Positions 11,376-22,900 of a stretch of 64,000 bases of DNA are shown here, piece by piece. The notes under the pieces were generated by a model. It searched no databases. It had not been told where the DNA came from and worked only from the letters and a program-made list of their open reading frames with translations. The number at the start of each line of letters is the position of its first letter. The first letter of the stretch is position 1. The position numbers and the translations under genes were made by a program. This stretch comes from Campylorhamphus procurvoides (Eukaryota; Chordata; Aves; Passeriformes; Dendrocolaptidae), in assembly GCA_013396655.1 (NCBI GenBank), contig WBMV01004777.1, positions 407,128-471,127 on the forward strand, written 5' to 3'.

Positions 11376-14300
11376 TCACTCGTGTCCTGCCTCACCATCC
11401 CTGCTTGGCCCATGTGGTTCCAGGCTGTTGTAGGATGGCAGTGTGGTCACTACAGCCTCAACAGTGAAGCGGTGTGGGGCATTGGCAGCTGGTGCCTCAT
11501 CCTGGAAAGCAGTGTTATCGTGAGTGTTTGGAGAGGGTCCTGGTGGAGAGAGCTTCTGCCGGGAACGGAACCAGCGGAAGGCCAAGATAAAGGTGATGGC
11601 AAAGAAATCCAGAATCAGCTCTGCAAGCTCCATCACAGACAGGACAGAGGATCCAAACCAGAGACTCCACTGGTTCCCAAGCTGGGACAGCAGAGTCACT
11701 ACCTGCAAGAGATGGAGAAAGAGCAGTGAGGACAGCCCTCATTAAAGGCTTTTGCCTCCCTGCCCGTTCCCACTAGCAGTGTCCCTGTGATGCTGGGGAG
11801 TTCCCCTCATCCTGCCACAGGAAAAGAGACTCAATGCTGCTGGGACAAACGTGCCACTCTGGAGGGACATGGGAGAGGAATGGATGACAAGAGAAGATGT
11901 GGTAATAAAGTGTGTACCGTGAAGGCCGGAGACTCCCCATTGGTCTTGTAGTTCCACTCCTCAAAAAATATATTCACTTTGGCAACTCCATTCCTGTGAA
12001 TGAAAGATGAGGCTCAGTAACCCCACCTCACCAACCCCTGCATTTCTCCACCGAGCGTAATTTTCCTCTCTGTCCCCTTCTGCCCCTGTCCTTCTCCCAC
12101 ATGTAACACCCAGAGGCTTTTCCCCTGCTCCACAGTTCCCTCATTCTGCACCAAATATAATCTTTGGTACTTACAGTGCACTGTAACTGCACTGTGAAAC
12201 CCAATGTTTGTGACAAAAGTTCTTGCATGGTTCTCCTTCCCACTCTTCCACAAGCATGTACTGTGATTCCAGACCACACAGCAGGTGCCTTGGGCTTACT
12301 ATTTTCATACCAGCATTTGACCCCTTTCAAATTTTTTGCTTGGGTCCCCAGCCCTTGTTGAAGTCCCAGAATATATCTACTCTGACTCAAATCCACTGGC
12401 CTTGTCCACAGGCTCCATGCCTGATCTCCACCCATCAGTGATTTATTCTTCACTCTGACACTCCCAAAACACACACCCCACTGGGATGGTTTCTGCTTTG
12501 GACACAATCTCTGTTTAGGGGCTCTCACCTCTTGGATGTGATATTGTATTTGTTCTGTTGTGAAAGCATGTAAAAAACCCAGTCCTGAAATTAAAGTGCA
12601 ATAAATTGTGTTACACGATCACAGTCACCTCCTGCAGGTTTAGTGCCAGTTGAGGAAGGACTGAACAGGAGGTGGGAGCAGAGCTGGGGGGGTGGGACAC
12701 CCTTTCCTTACCTCTGAGACCGCAGAAGGCCAGCGGGAGTACCCAGCTGACAGCCGGTATTCTGTCATCCTGGAAGACAAGAGGCTGTGTTAGCTGTTGA
12801 AGCTGTAGGAGCCACAGGACCAGGTCTCGCCATTCCCAGGCACACCTGGAGACTCCCTCTCATGCTGAAGTTCTGCCCACTTCCCTCTGTGCAGAATGCA
12901 CGGTCCTTGGGACCTCACCCCTAAACCAACCCTGATACTGCTCAGTCATTTTGGCTTCCTGATGGGAGAAATTGTGGATGGCAGCTCAGCTATTGACTCA
13001 AGCTTTTGGCCTGGTCAGCAAATGCTTTCCAACGCTTCTAGGAATAAAGAGTTTCTGCTCTTCCTGACTGACTGATGATCAAACTTACTTGCAAGGTTTC
13101 CGACATTTGTGGAAACAGCCCAGCACATCAGCTTTGAATTCAGCCAGGAGTTTGTAATAGCAGTAGCCTGAACAGCAGAGAAAGTAAATCCAGGTAAGTT
13201 CACAGAATCTTTATATAAAAGGCGATGTGTGACAGCGAGGGGAATCCTGAGAAATTTTCCTTCCACAAGCTTCAAGGGAATAACCATCCAAGACAAGAGT
13301 GTCTTTTGGATGTTCCCCCCAGGAAGCTCATTGAAGTCAGTAAGAGGTACTGGGACATGGGATGGACTGAATAGGTTTTGGTGGGCGTGAACATTCCTGT
13401 TCCTCCTGTCCACTTACCCCAGGATACGTGCTTTGTGTAGTCACAGTACTCTGCTCCTTCAGGTAAGGGATAGAAGTAATAAGCACAGCCACAGCGCTCG
13501 ACCATCTTGAGCTGAAAGCAGGAGCGAATGCAGACCTGGGAGGCACATACGGTGGAAAAGGCTGAACAAGGAAACCAAACCCACTGCAGCCTGTATCATG
13601 TTACACTGTTAACAGAGCCCATGGACACACATGGTCCTTTGGGGGCTGAAGCATTTCAGGAAAGTAGGGAAACAAGCTGGCATAGGACGAGTGACAGTGA
13701 GTTACCTGCTCGGTGTAGCGGGACGAGTAGAGATTTTGCACTGGCACATCACTGCCATCCTCTGTGCAATCACTGTAACTGCCCCCGAGACGCACAGTCA
13801 TCTCCTGGAATAGCAAACAGGGATTTCACTGCACAGAAAAACTGGAACTTTGCAGTCCTCTTTCTAAGCTTCCATGTCACACATTGCGCATCCATCAGTA
13901 TCTGCTCTTTATGCTTTCCTTGGGATGCCTCCATTTTATTGTTCACCCATAAAGAGAAGCCAAATGATTCTTGTCTAGTCCTGTGAGCTGTGCTCCTTCC
14001 TCTCCCTTCACTCCATGTCATTAAATCCCCTCCCTTAAACACACACTGGGTCCATGACAACCCATCTGTATCTACACACCAAGTTAGAGCTCCCCATAAC
14101 CTCACATCCACAGCTCTTATCCCTGCTGCTTCCCTACCTTTCTCATGCTGATGGAGGTCTCGATACCAGGACGCACATTGAAACCCCCATCATCCATGAA
14201 GGCTGGTTCATTCTGATCATGGACCATGACCCTGGCTCCTGTCACCGTGGACAACAGAGGGATGAAATCATTCTGTTCGGTGCGCACCACCAGGGAGAGA

Positions 14301-17300
14301 CCTGAGGGAATGTCAGAGAGCAAGGGAGGTCATGGCTGGCTCTGGTGTGGGAGAGTAGGGAGAGCAGAATGGTTAGAAGTGAGTCTGTAAGAGATAAAGG
14401 AAGAGATAGACATCAACCAGAGCTGCACCAAAGCTTGGCAGCAATAAAGGGTGTCTGGAGGGAGGCCACAGGCAAAGCTGGAGGCTCCAGAAGAGGCAGA
14501 AAAAACTGGATTTCATTGCTGTAGTTTAGGAAAAGCAGAATGGAACTGAGATTTCATGGAGAGACTTGGAGTCAGGGTGAGGAAAAGCCTGAAGGTTTGG
14601 CTTCAAGAGGTTTCGTGGGGTTTAGGAACACAAGCAGATCAGTTGCTGGAAAGAGGAGAATGGAGGAGGAGGTGGTGAAGACCAGGCTCTGAGGAGCACA
14701 GTACTATGGCTCAACAGAGGATTTCAGGAAGGGCCAGCACAAGTCCAGAGGGAGCAGTGAACATCAGGATTAGGCACTGATGGGGGAGAGACATGTCCAT
14801 GAGACAGCTGTCCCCACAGGGGCAAAAACAGTTTGGGCGAGACAGAGCAGGGCTGCAATCTGCCACCAACAGTATTAAGCACAGCAGAATGCTGGTAACT
14901 CCTAGGGAAAACAGAGCTAAGTTGTACTCCTTACTCACCAAAGAGTGCCTCTCACTCACCATTATTGATCCCAGGCAGTGAGGATGTCCACAGGCTGCTG
15001 CTGTTGTCATTAAAAGTATAGCAGTTCCCATACAGGGGATGGTGGAAGTGGGTATAATTCCTGAGAGGGGAAGACAAACATTCATACAGTGTGAAAAGGA
15101 CTGCGAGACCAAGGGGAAGTGCTTTCTGAAAGGAACAACTTTGTTTTCCATCAGCAGGGAGAGGGGCTTACAGCAGATGGGCAGTATTTGTTGTGTAAAC
15201 TCACCTGAGCAGGGAAAAGCAATTAAAATGTGCTGTAAAAAATGTCCTGGAGCTGGACAGATTTTTACGCCACATTTTTCATACTGCTTAAGAGCCCCAA
15301 TGGGCTTTAGCGGTGCTAGCAAATACTGTCTTATCTTCCTAATACTGAAGAATAGCTCTTCAAATCCCTTCTCCTCCCTTGCTGACGGGTGTCTTTTTTG
15401 ACCAATAATATCAAAAGAAAAGTAAAATATTTTTTACTGTCTTTTTGTATCAACTCTCTTCCCTCCTCTTCCTGTACGTGGGCTGATAGGTACCACTTCA
15501 CTACAGTAGAGAGCAGAATAAAAATACTTTAAAATATTTTGACACTGTACATCGGTACTCACTCTGGCATTTGTACCAGTGGAACTATTTCGTTGGTGTG
15601 AAACCCAGGAAAAAGCAAAACCATCCTCCAAGGCTCATAGTTTCAGGTCACAGAAACTGTGGCCCTGATATGCACAACCCACAGGAAAGACACAAGAAAC
15701 ATCATTTGAGACATCGGGAACTTAACAAGGAATGATCCCCCCTTGGAAAAGAGGCTCTCTAGTGTGGGTTCCTTTATTCCCCTCGAATCCAGGCACAAAA
15801 TGAGTGTTTTCAGGAAGACTTGGTGGGATGTTTCCACTACTTACGCCTTGTCACATGTTGCTTCATTGAAGCGGCAAGCATAGATGAAATTCTCGAAGTC
15901 AGACTCATCCAGGGCTTTTGCATCAGGCACCTGTGCCAGGATATTGATATAGTGAAAGCTGTACCATTCCCGCACGGCATCCACTCCTGAGGAGTACGCC
16001 TGATGGAAACAGTCCTTGTTGTTTTCACTGCACTGTTAAGAAGAGAAGGAGAAAACCAGCTATGTCAGAGAAGTCTTGTCCAGGAGGTGAGGCTGTGCCT
16101 GTGAAAGAGCTGTTCTCCCTCAGCACAGGCAGGAGATGACCGAGGGAGGGGAAGAGCCTGACAAAAAGATCAGCGGGATGTGAAAAAGCAAACCCAGGGC
16201 AGTTCCTTGGTGGAAGGGAAACACCAGGTGAATAAACAAGGCTGAATAAAGGCCAGGAAACAGCAAGTCTCGGCGAGGTGTGCAAGATGATCTGCACATA
16301 AATTCTATCTGGTATAAAAAACCAGGAGCTTTAAATTCTTGAGTGGGGAGCCCTTCCCTCAGGGTGTGTCCAGAAAAACTTTTGAGATCCTGTGGGAACT
16401 CCAGCTAACTGGCAAGTGATTAGCTTCAGTCCTTCAGTGCCTTTTTAAATGCAAACACAGATACCCTAGGGCGAGGAAGCTGCTACCTAGAAGCAAATGC
16501 GACCATGACCACGTTTCAGGTGACCCAGGACCATCAAACACTTTACCCCTTTGAATTATTGGGCAATGCAGCAGCTGATGCTGATAAACTTCTCTTCAAA
16601 GGCAACTGCAAGACTGATGTAGCCTTCCAGAAGGACAAAGTTTCCCTGCTGTACCTAGGAAAAGACGGACACTGGCATGGACAAGTCCCCTGGGGACTTG
16701 CATGGACAGGAACAGGACTTGGGGAGCAGGATTGCATTTGGCAAACGATTCAGCACTACCTTTATCTGTCATAGCAAAAGCCAGTGCAGATTAATAGGAC
16801 TTCTACATAGGGAAAGACATGGCCAAGGGTTTAACAAGACAGAAGTAGCTCGGCAGAGACAAGTGGGTAGGGCACAGGATATCCAGGGATCTCACCAGAA
16901 CAAAGCCAATTTTCCAGTCGTTCTTGTCCACTGAGGGACTGTTCTCTGGCAAGTTGACTAAGTTATCCCGCTTCTGCCTCTGCAAAGGATGGCGTTGGAC
17001 ATTATGGAGCAGGCTCCTTAAGCTACGCTTTTGTGTAGACGGGATGGACCAGTCGCTTCGTGGCAGAGACATGTTGTAGTCATAAAGGTCTAGCAGTGTC
17101 TGATGGGTGATTTGGTCCAGCTTATCCAGCTTCTTTCGGATGGCGCTGTATCTATACAGGGGGGAGAGAGGACTTGCAGTTCTAGGGCTGGATGCACAAT
17201 AAACAGCTCTGAATAAGAGATGCAGCAAGTTTGCTGGGGTGATTCTGGACATTCCTGCCACTAGCTGTAAATCTCACCTCTTGCTGGAGGCTATCATCCT

Positions 17301-17909
17301 TGTAGGAGAGAAAAAAATCTTCTTCAGCCCCGTGGCAGTTTATATTGCAGCCTGCTCACACACACCACCGAGCAGAGCTGCCTAAATTAACATGCCTTAC
17401 TGTGAATGCCCTGCAGCAGCAAAGGCCTGTGAAAAGTGTTCTTTCCACAGGCACCACTACAGAAATGGCCCCTCAAGGAGAACAAGAGTACATGCTTTTA
17501 TCCTACACCTTGGTAAAGTCAAGGCAGTCAACAAACAGCTCTGGAAGTCTATTTCTTACCTGTATGGATTGAGGGTGCACAGCGTCACAGCTGGGAAAAT
17601 CAGCCTGTCGGAGTTCAGGTTGAGGTTGAGGCTGACAGGGTAGCTGAAGTACTCCCTGTAGAGGATCCCAAACTGCCAGTACATTAAGCCGAAGGTGAGA
17701 AAGAAGAGAACGGACCAGAAGGCTGTCTTCATCTTATTCTTTTTGGAGCATACCAGGCGGATAGCCCCGTGGATGGTTGTGTTGCTGCAGAAGAACTGGA
17801 ATAGCTCCTGGTAGGAACTGTAGAATTCGATGAGACCCTCCCGCTCCTCTTCTTTCTGCTGCTGCTCCTCTTCTTGCTTACCTTGTCTCGTTTTTTCCCC
17901 GTCTGGCAT
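11376..17909 (-). CDS. SCNN1A: SCNN1A, epithelial sodium channel (ENaC) alpha subunit (12 coding exons, complete)
   Basis: Pore-forming subunit of the apical amiloride-sensitive Na+ channel. Coding exons, 5' to 3': 17909-17560, 17151-16896, 16032-15845, 15060-14960, 14301-14138, 13804-13706, 13535-13418, 13167-13089, 12769-12712, 12584-12529, 11993-11918, 11702-11376. All junctions are GT-AG and phases agree, giving 1872 nt and 623 residues (human 669). The acidic N-terminus is followed by the gating His-Gly pair (47-48), TM1 (about 62-84), a Cys-rich extracellular domain, the GSS selectivity filter (532-534), TM2 and a cytoplasmic tail. A furin-type RQKR lies at 175-178; the site nearer the N-terminus is only TQKR (156-159). 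The tail has LPSY (603-606) in place of the usual PPxY. The ATG at 17909 was chosen over a GTG at 17924, which has an in-frame TAG just upstream. Confidence 0.97.
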
Positions 17910-17949
17910 CTTCCCTTCCTTCACAGACCCACCCTACGGCACAACCTCA

Positions 17950-18450
17950 GAATTAGGGGGTCGCCCCGGCAGGACCGTGGCTCCGGGACGCCATGCCCGG
18001 TGCAAAAACTGGTTCTGCATCATCACCTTTCCCAAACCTCGGTGCTTCCCTCCCTCCTCTACCCCCTGACCCCCATCCCAGGCTGCAGGTCCCCGTGACA
18101 GGGGGCAGATCCTGCCCCACCGAGCAGCTCCCCCTCCCCCGTGCTGCGCCCCCCGCCCGCCCCGTCGGGGCCGCGGCACTGACTCGAGGTGCGGTGCCCA
18201 TGCCGGGAGGCTGCTGCTGGAGCCGGGGCTGGAGCCGGGGCTGGAGCCGGGGCCGGGGCCGCTGTGCTCTCCCCGAGCGCTGCCGGCTCTCCCTCAGCCT
18301 CCCCGGCTGGGCTGGGACCGGTTCCTTTCNTCCGGCGGGGACGCGGCGTCCCAGCGAGCCGAGGCGATGCAGAAGGAGAGTTGGCAGCGCCGGCCGGCCG
18401 GGAACACCCCCGGGGCCGGCGGGACCCGACGGGCGGAGAGCGCTCCTGCG
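17950..18450 (-). promoter_or_regulatory. CpG island, likely SCNN1A promoter and 5' untranslated exon
   Basis: GC-rich, CpG-dense island directly upstream of the first coding exon of SCNN1A. It contains three perfect copies of the 12-mer CTGGAGCCGGGG (18217-18252) and an unresolved base at 18330. Mammalian SCNN1A has a mostly untranslated first exon. The sequence GTGCCGTAG just upstream of the coding exon could be an acceptor, but no start site or donor can be fixed. Confidence 0.55.
18217..18252. repeat. 12-bp GC-rich tandem repeat (three copies)
   Basis: Three consecutive identical copies of CTGGAGCCGGGG inside the SCNN1A island, followed by a partial GC-rich continuation. Such repeats are prone to copy-number change and to sequencing dropout. 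Confidence 0.9.
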
Positions 18451-19334
18451 TGGCTTTCATCGCCAAACTCTGCTTTCCAAGGGCAAAGTCGAGAGTTTGG
18501 AGGGAGAGCTGCGAAGGGGATGGGGCTGGGACAGAGAAGGCTGGGGGCCAGTCGGTGATACACATAAGTCACCGCGTCTCCTTGGCTGGTTTCTTAACTA
18601 AAGACAGCTTTCGTATCCAGAACTACCTGGCCCAGCCGTGAGGAGGAACTTGTTTCGCTGATCTGTGCCTGGGAAATCGAGGCTTCCCGGCATTACCTAA
18701 AACCTTTCAGTGTTTCCTCGGTCCACTGAAATGAATGCCCGCAGCCAAATGTGACCAGAAGTCTCTAATACCCCCTATCATTATCATCGTGGGAGTTCTT
18801 TACCGATCTTTTCTCCCAGCTGACTTTCTTTCAAACTAGCTCTCTCTCTGAAGTTTTCACTTCTTTCTTTCATTTCTGGATACCTCCTTCAGATAAGTTC
18901 TTGTTCGGAGTGTTCTGTCACTGAATTTCAATCGTTATTGGAGTTTTCTGTGGTTTGGTTAGCGACTCAAAATATGCAGCCACTTTCACTTCATATTGCA
19001 AAACACCACGCTTAAAAAGGGCAAGCAGTACACTTTTGAGTTAAGTGACAGCGTGCCAGGAACAGCCTTGAGACAGGTGCTTCTTACAAGCCTCCAGCCA
19101 CAGCTTGGAGCTTTCCACTAGCTCCATTCTGTGACAAGAACAATGCAGAGCAAAAGCATTGTTTTTCCCGCAGTTCTAAACTCAATTGTATGTCCAGTAA
19201 CTTATTTTTGAACTTTCATCAAAGATGAAAGTTGCAAAAATTGGGAGGGATGAGGAGAATGAGCCAATACTGTATCAAATGCCTATTACAAAGCAGCTTC
19301 CTCAGGGCATTACTGTGTCCTTATCTGGGGCCCC
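18451..19334. other. Upstream flank of SCNN1A
   Basis: AT-richer sequence beyond the CpG island. I see no exon, repeat or regulatory motif that I can name. Confidence 0.4.
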
Positions 19335-19823
19335 TACATAGGAAGAACATGGTCCTGTTGGAATGAATCCAGAGGAGGCCACGAAGATGATCAGAGGGCT
19401 GGAGTAGCTCTCCTATGAAGGTAGGCTGAGAGGAGAGAGTTGGGGTTGTTCAGCTTCAAGAAGCAAAGGCTGCAGAGAGATCTTATCACAGCCTTCTTGT
19501 ACCTAAAGGAGCTACAAGAGAGCTGGGGAGGGACTTTTTATTAGGTCATGTAGTGATGGGACAAGAGGGGGTGGCTTCAAGCTGAACGAAGATAGCTTTA
19601 GATTATATATTAGCAAGAAATTCTTCACTGTGAGGGTGGTGAAATACTGGAACAGGTTCCCCACAGAAACTGTGGATGGTCCATCCCTGGAAGTGTTCCA
19701 GGCCAGGTTGGATGGGGGCTTTGAGCAACATGGTCTAGTGGAAGGTGTCACTGCCCATGGCAGGGAGGTTGGAACTAGATGATGATCTTTAAGGTTCCTT
19801 CCAACCCAAACCATCCTGTGATT
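19335..19823 (+). repeat. CR1 LINE 3' portion (about 490 bp)
   Basis: The best-preserved CR1 copy here. It runs through the diagnostic phrases CAGAGGAGGCCACGAAGATG, AGCTGGGGAGGGACTTTTTA, AAATTCTTCACTGTGAGGGT and GGTTGGAACTAGATGATG, and ends at the usual TTCCAACCCAAACCATCCTG tail. It is 5'-truncated and carries no intact reverse transcriptase frame. Confidence 0.95.
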
Positions 19824-19825
19824 AG

Positions 19826-19910
19826 AAACATCCTTCTGGGTTGGACTGATGGTCCACACAGTTCCATATCCTATCTCAGACAATGCCAGTAGGGTATATC
19901 ATTTGGTTGG
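19826..19910 (+). repeat. Old amniote interspersed repeat fragment
   Basis: Abuts the CR1 copy. It contains CTGGGTTGGACTGATGGTCC and a following ATCCTATCTCAGACAATGCC. Together these resemble the widespread reptile/bird element whose consensus includes a 'CTGGGTCAGACCAAAGGTCC' phrase. A second fragment of the same element lies at 46852-46935. Family name not assigned. Confidence 0.5.
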
Positions 19911-22900
19911 AGGTATGTGAGCTCTTCTGACTTGGGCCACTTGTGTGTTTTATGCACTCAGACAGACCTGGATAGAAACAATCATGCAGCATTGATGCTT
20001 ACAATTACCAGTGTAACCCACAGAGCTGTAATCCAGTCACTTCACAGAGAGCAACTTGTTTGATTTACATTATCATAACTTCCTGAATTACTCAGTTACA
20101 CTAACAGACTAATCCTTCAAAATCACCTCTCTCTCACTGGAATTGTGACCCTATCTTATTGGAATAACAAAGATTATTTTGCCTCTGAAAATGCTGCTTT
20201 TATACTCATTTAAGTTAACAGTACCCACAAAGCAACTACAGCCAAATTTGGTAGCCCTCAGGTATTCTCTGATTTCTACAGTATTTAAAAGGGTTTTAAA
20301 TTGTCTTTTTTACATTGTCAGAAAATGAGTTCAGAAACATGGCCCTTTTTGCTGGTGAGAGACAAAGGTAACTTACAGTTTTTGGTTTCATTTGACTTGA
20401 GGAATAATCAAAAACTCAAACAATCTGGACTGATTTGCTGTATATGAATGACAGTCTAAAGCAATTTTCTCAGCATTTTGTTATGGCTGACAATTTCCAT
20501 CAGTAGGTTGTTTGGGAGAACTTTTGGCCTTTGCCACTTTTGATGTGAATAGCAGTTAATTAGAACGTAGGTGCATGTATTGTATGTTTCATTTTCACAT
20601 GTGCACATGATATACATCATATATCTATGTATCTCTACATACACATGCACATCTAAGTACACATCAATTTTTCAGAAGACTTTTTCCATATGTTGTATTT
20701 TTATTTTTTAAGACTTAAAAAGACATTTACTGGCTCTTTCACCGTTTCCAGTGGCTATGACAGCCGTGATCCAAGCAATTCCCCTTTCCCTCTTTCCCAC
20801 AGCAGTGAGCAGTGAGGCTGTCGTGCATTATCTGCTGTTGTGGCACACCTGAGAGCACGTATCAGCCCTGAGGTGACTTCCAGTAGCTTCAGTCATGTGA
20901 AAATCACGCTTTGGCCATGGCTTTGTAAAAGTCCCTGCGTTCCCATGGTCACACAGATGTGCTACAGATTGATTGCCAATGCTCAAAGGGATCAAAAATT
21001 AATTTTTAACATTGCTACATACACAATTACCACTTGATTCCACAAGTACTTTAGAAACAATGCAAACAACAAATCTCCTGTTGCCAGCTCAGCTCCAGTC
21101 TCAATCTCCATTAGAAGATCAGAATTTGCTAACTTTTCAGAGTTGTGGGGTTTTTTTTTTTTGGATTACTTACATCTTCCCAGCTTCTGTGCTATTTTTT
21201 TTCCCCAATGTTTATGGGAACTGGATCAGTAAAGTGACCATCTTGTGACTCAGATTGTCAGTCATAAATGGTACCTTTCCCCTCAAGCATGCTTCACTGT
21301 AACAGAAGATAGTGCCATGGAATTATTAGTGTAGTTTTCAAAAGCAACCTGTGCTGATAATTTAGGTGATTATGTACACTCCTGTCTCAAGCTTCCATCA
21401 CACAAGAGTCTTCTTAGCATTTTGTCCATCCACAACTTTCCGAATATCTCCATGTATTGACCTATCAAGGTTAATCACACCTGATGGAACTGGTTATGAC
21501 ACCAATGGTTATTGCCCTCACTCCCATTCAGGCTCAGCAATTATGGCATAATTTGTCTTCTGAAATCCTGAGTCTTGCGTTAGGATGGAAGTTCTTCTAT
21601 TAGGCAGTACAAATCCTTTTTGGAAGTTTTGATTCATTGCATTTACTCCACCTCTAACAGCATTTTAAATCCCAGGAGCTTTATACTGAAAAGATCATTG
21701 TCACTAGTTCCTTCTCTTATGAAATGGGAAGCGCCCTGTTGTTCTGGGCAGTGCTTCTGTATATTACATCTTCACAAGTTGAATGCATGATTGCTTTTTA
21801 TTGCTACTGAACAACCTTTGAGTAAACATGAATCATTTTTTATGGCACCAAATTTGAAATGTTTCCTTACCAGCTACATCTATTATCTGCCCAGGTAGGA
21901 ATGTGATAATGATCTGTAGTGCACACGACATTTAAAATAGAACAAACTTCTTTTCAACACACTGCTACTGTGGTGGGGAAAAAAAGTCTCTCCCTATCTG
22001 GTGTGGATTCCAAGTCTAACAAATTATACATGTTTTTGAACTACTTGATAACCTTTGATCAGTTTAATTCTTTTGTATATCTGTATGTGAAATTGTATTT
22101 TTCTTCTGCTGCAAGGCAGAAACCATTGATTATTTCTGGATTATCTGCCCTGCTTATATTTTTCTGCATTAAAACTAGCAACACAGTCAAGGAACTGCAT
22201 CACGGGTGGTGCTGTGAGTGTGTTTGGCCAAGGTGTTTGGCACTAGTGCAGGAAGTGATAAAGCTGGGCCAATGTGGGGTTACACATTGCACCACTGTTA
22301 TCCTCAGCAGGGAGATATTTATCCAGGTTGCATGGACTCCCTTGAGGCAGAGGTGGTGTTTGCCTAAGAGGGTCGTTATTAACAAGCCATCAGGGATTTG
22401 CAAACTAATCTAATGGGCTGTTGAATGCCTTCTGCCTTGCTGCTGATGTAACTTAGCAGGAAACTGTGATGTCTGTCCCGAATAACCAGAGACACCACAG
22501 CATCAGGAGCATGTCCATGTACATACTTCCACTCCTTCATGTCCTGAGGAAGCTGATTTTCGATACATTTATTATTTTACCGTGTAGGAGCAGAGTGGCT
22601 GCAGAGAACCATTCTGCTGAAGCAAAAGGGAGCCCTGGGGAAAACTGAAGCCATGTGTGTTATCCCTATCTTTCAGCATGAAAGATGGGAGACTACCAGC
22701 TAGAGTCAGGAATATGATATTGTAGGACTGAGAAAATCCTCCTGGAAACTGCATGGAGGGAACCCAGTCCCTCTTCCTAGGAGGATGAATCCAACATGAG
22801 TGGGCCCGAGGAGACTCAGATGAATCCTCTTCTGTTGCTGCTTGCATGTCCATAATGCAGTACGAAGCCTGGAGGAGAGCCTGGGTAGTGGCTACGTATG

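Noticed and set aside
17910..17924. Upstream GTG start of SCNN1A
   Set aside because: A GTG is an unlikely initiator, there is an in-frame TAG just before it, and an ATG follows five codons later.
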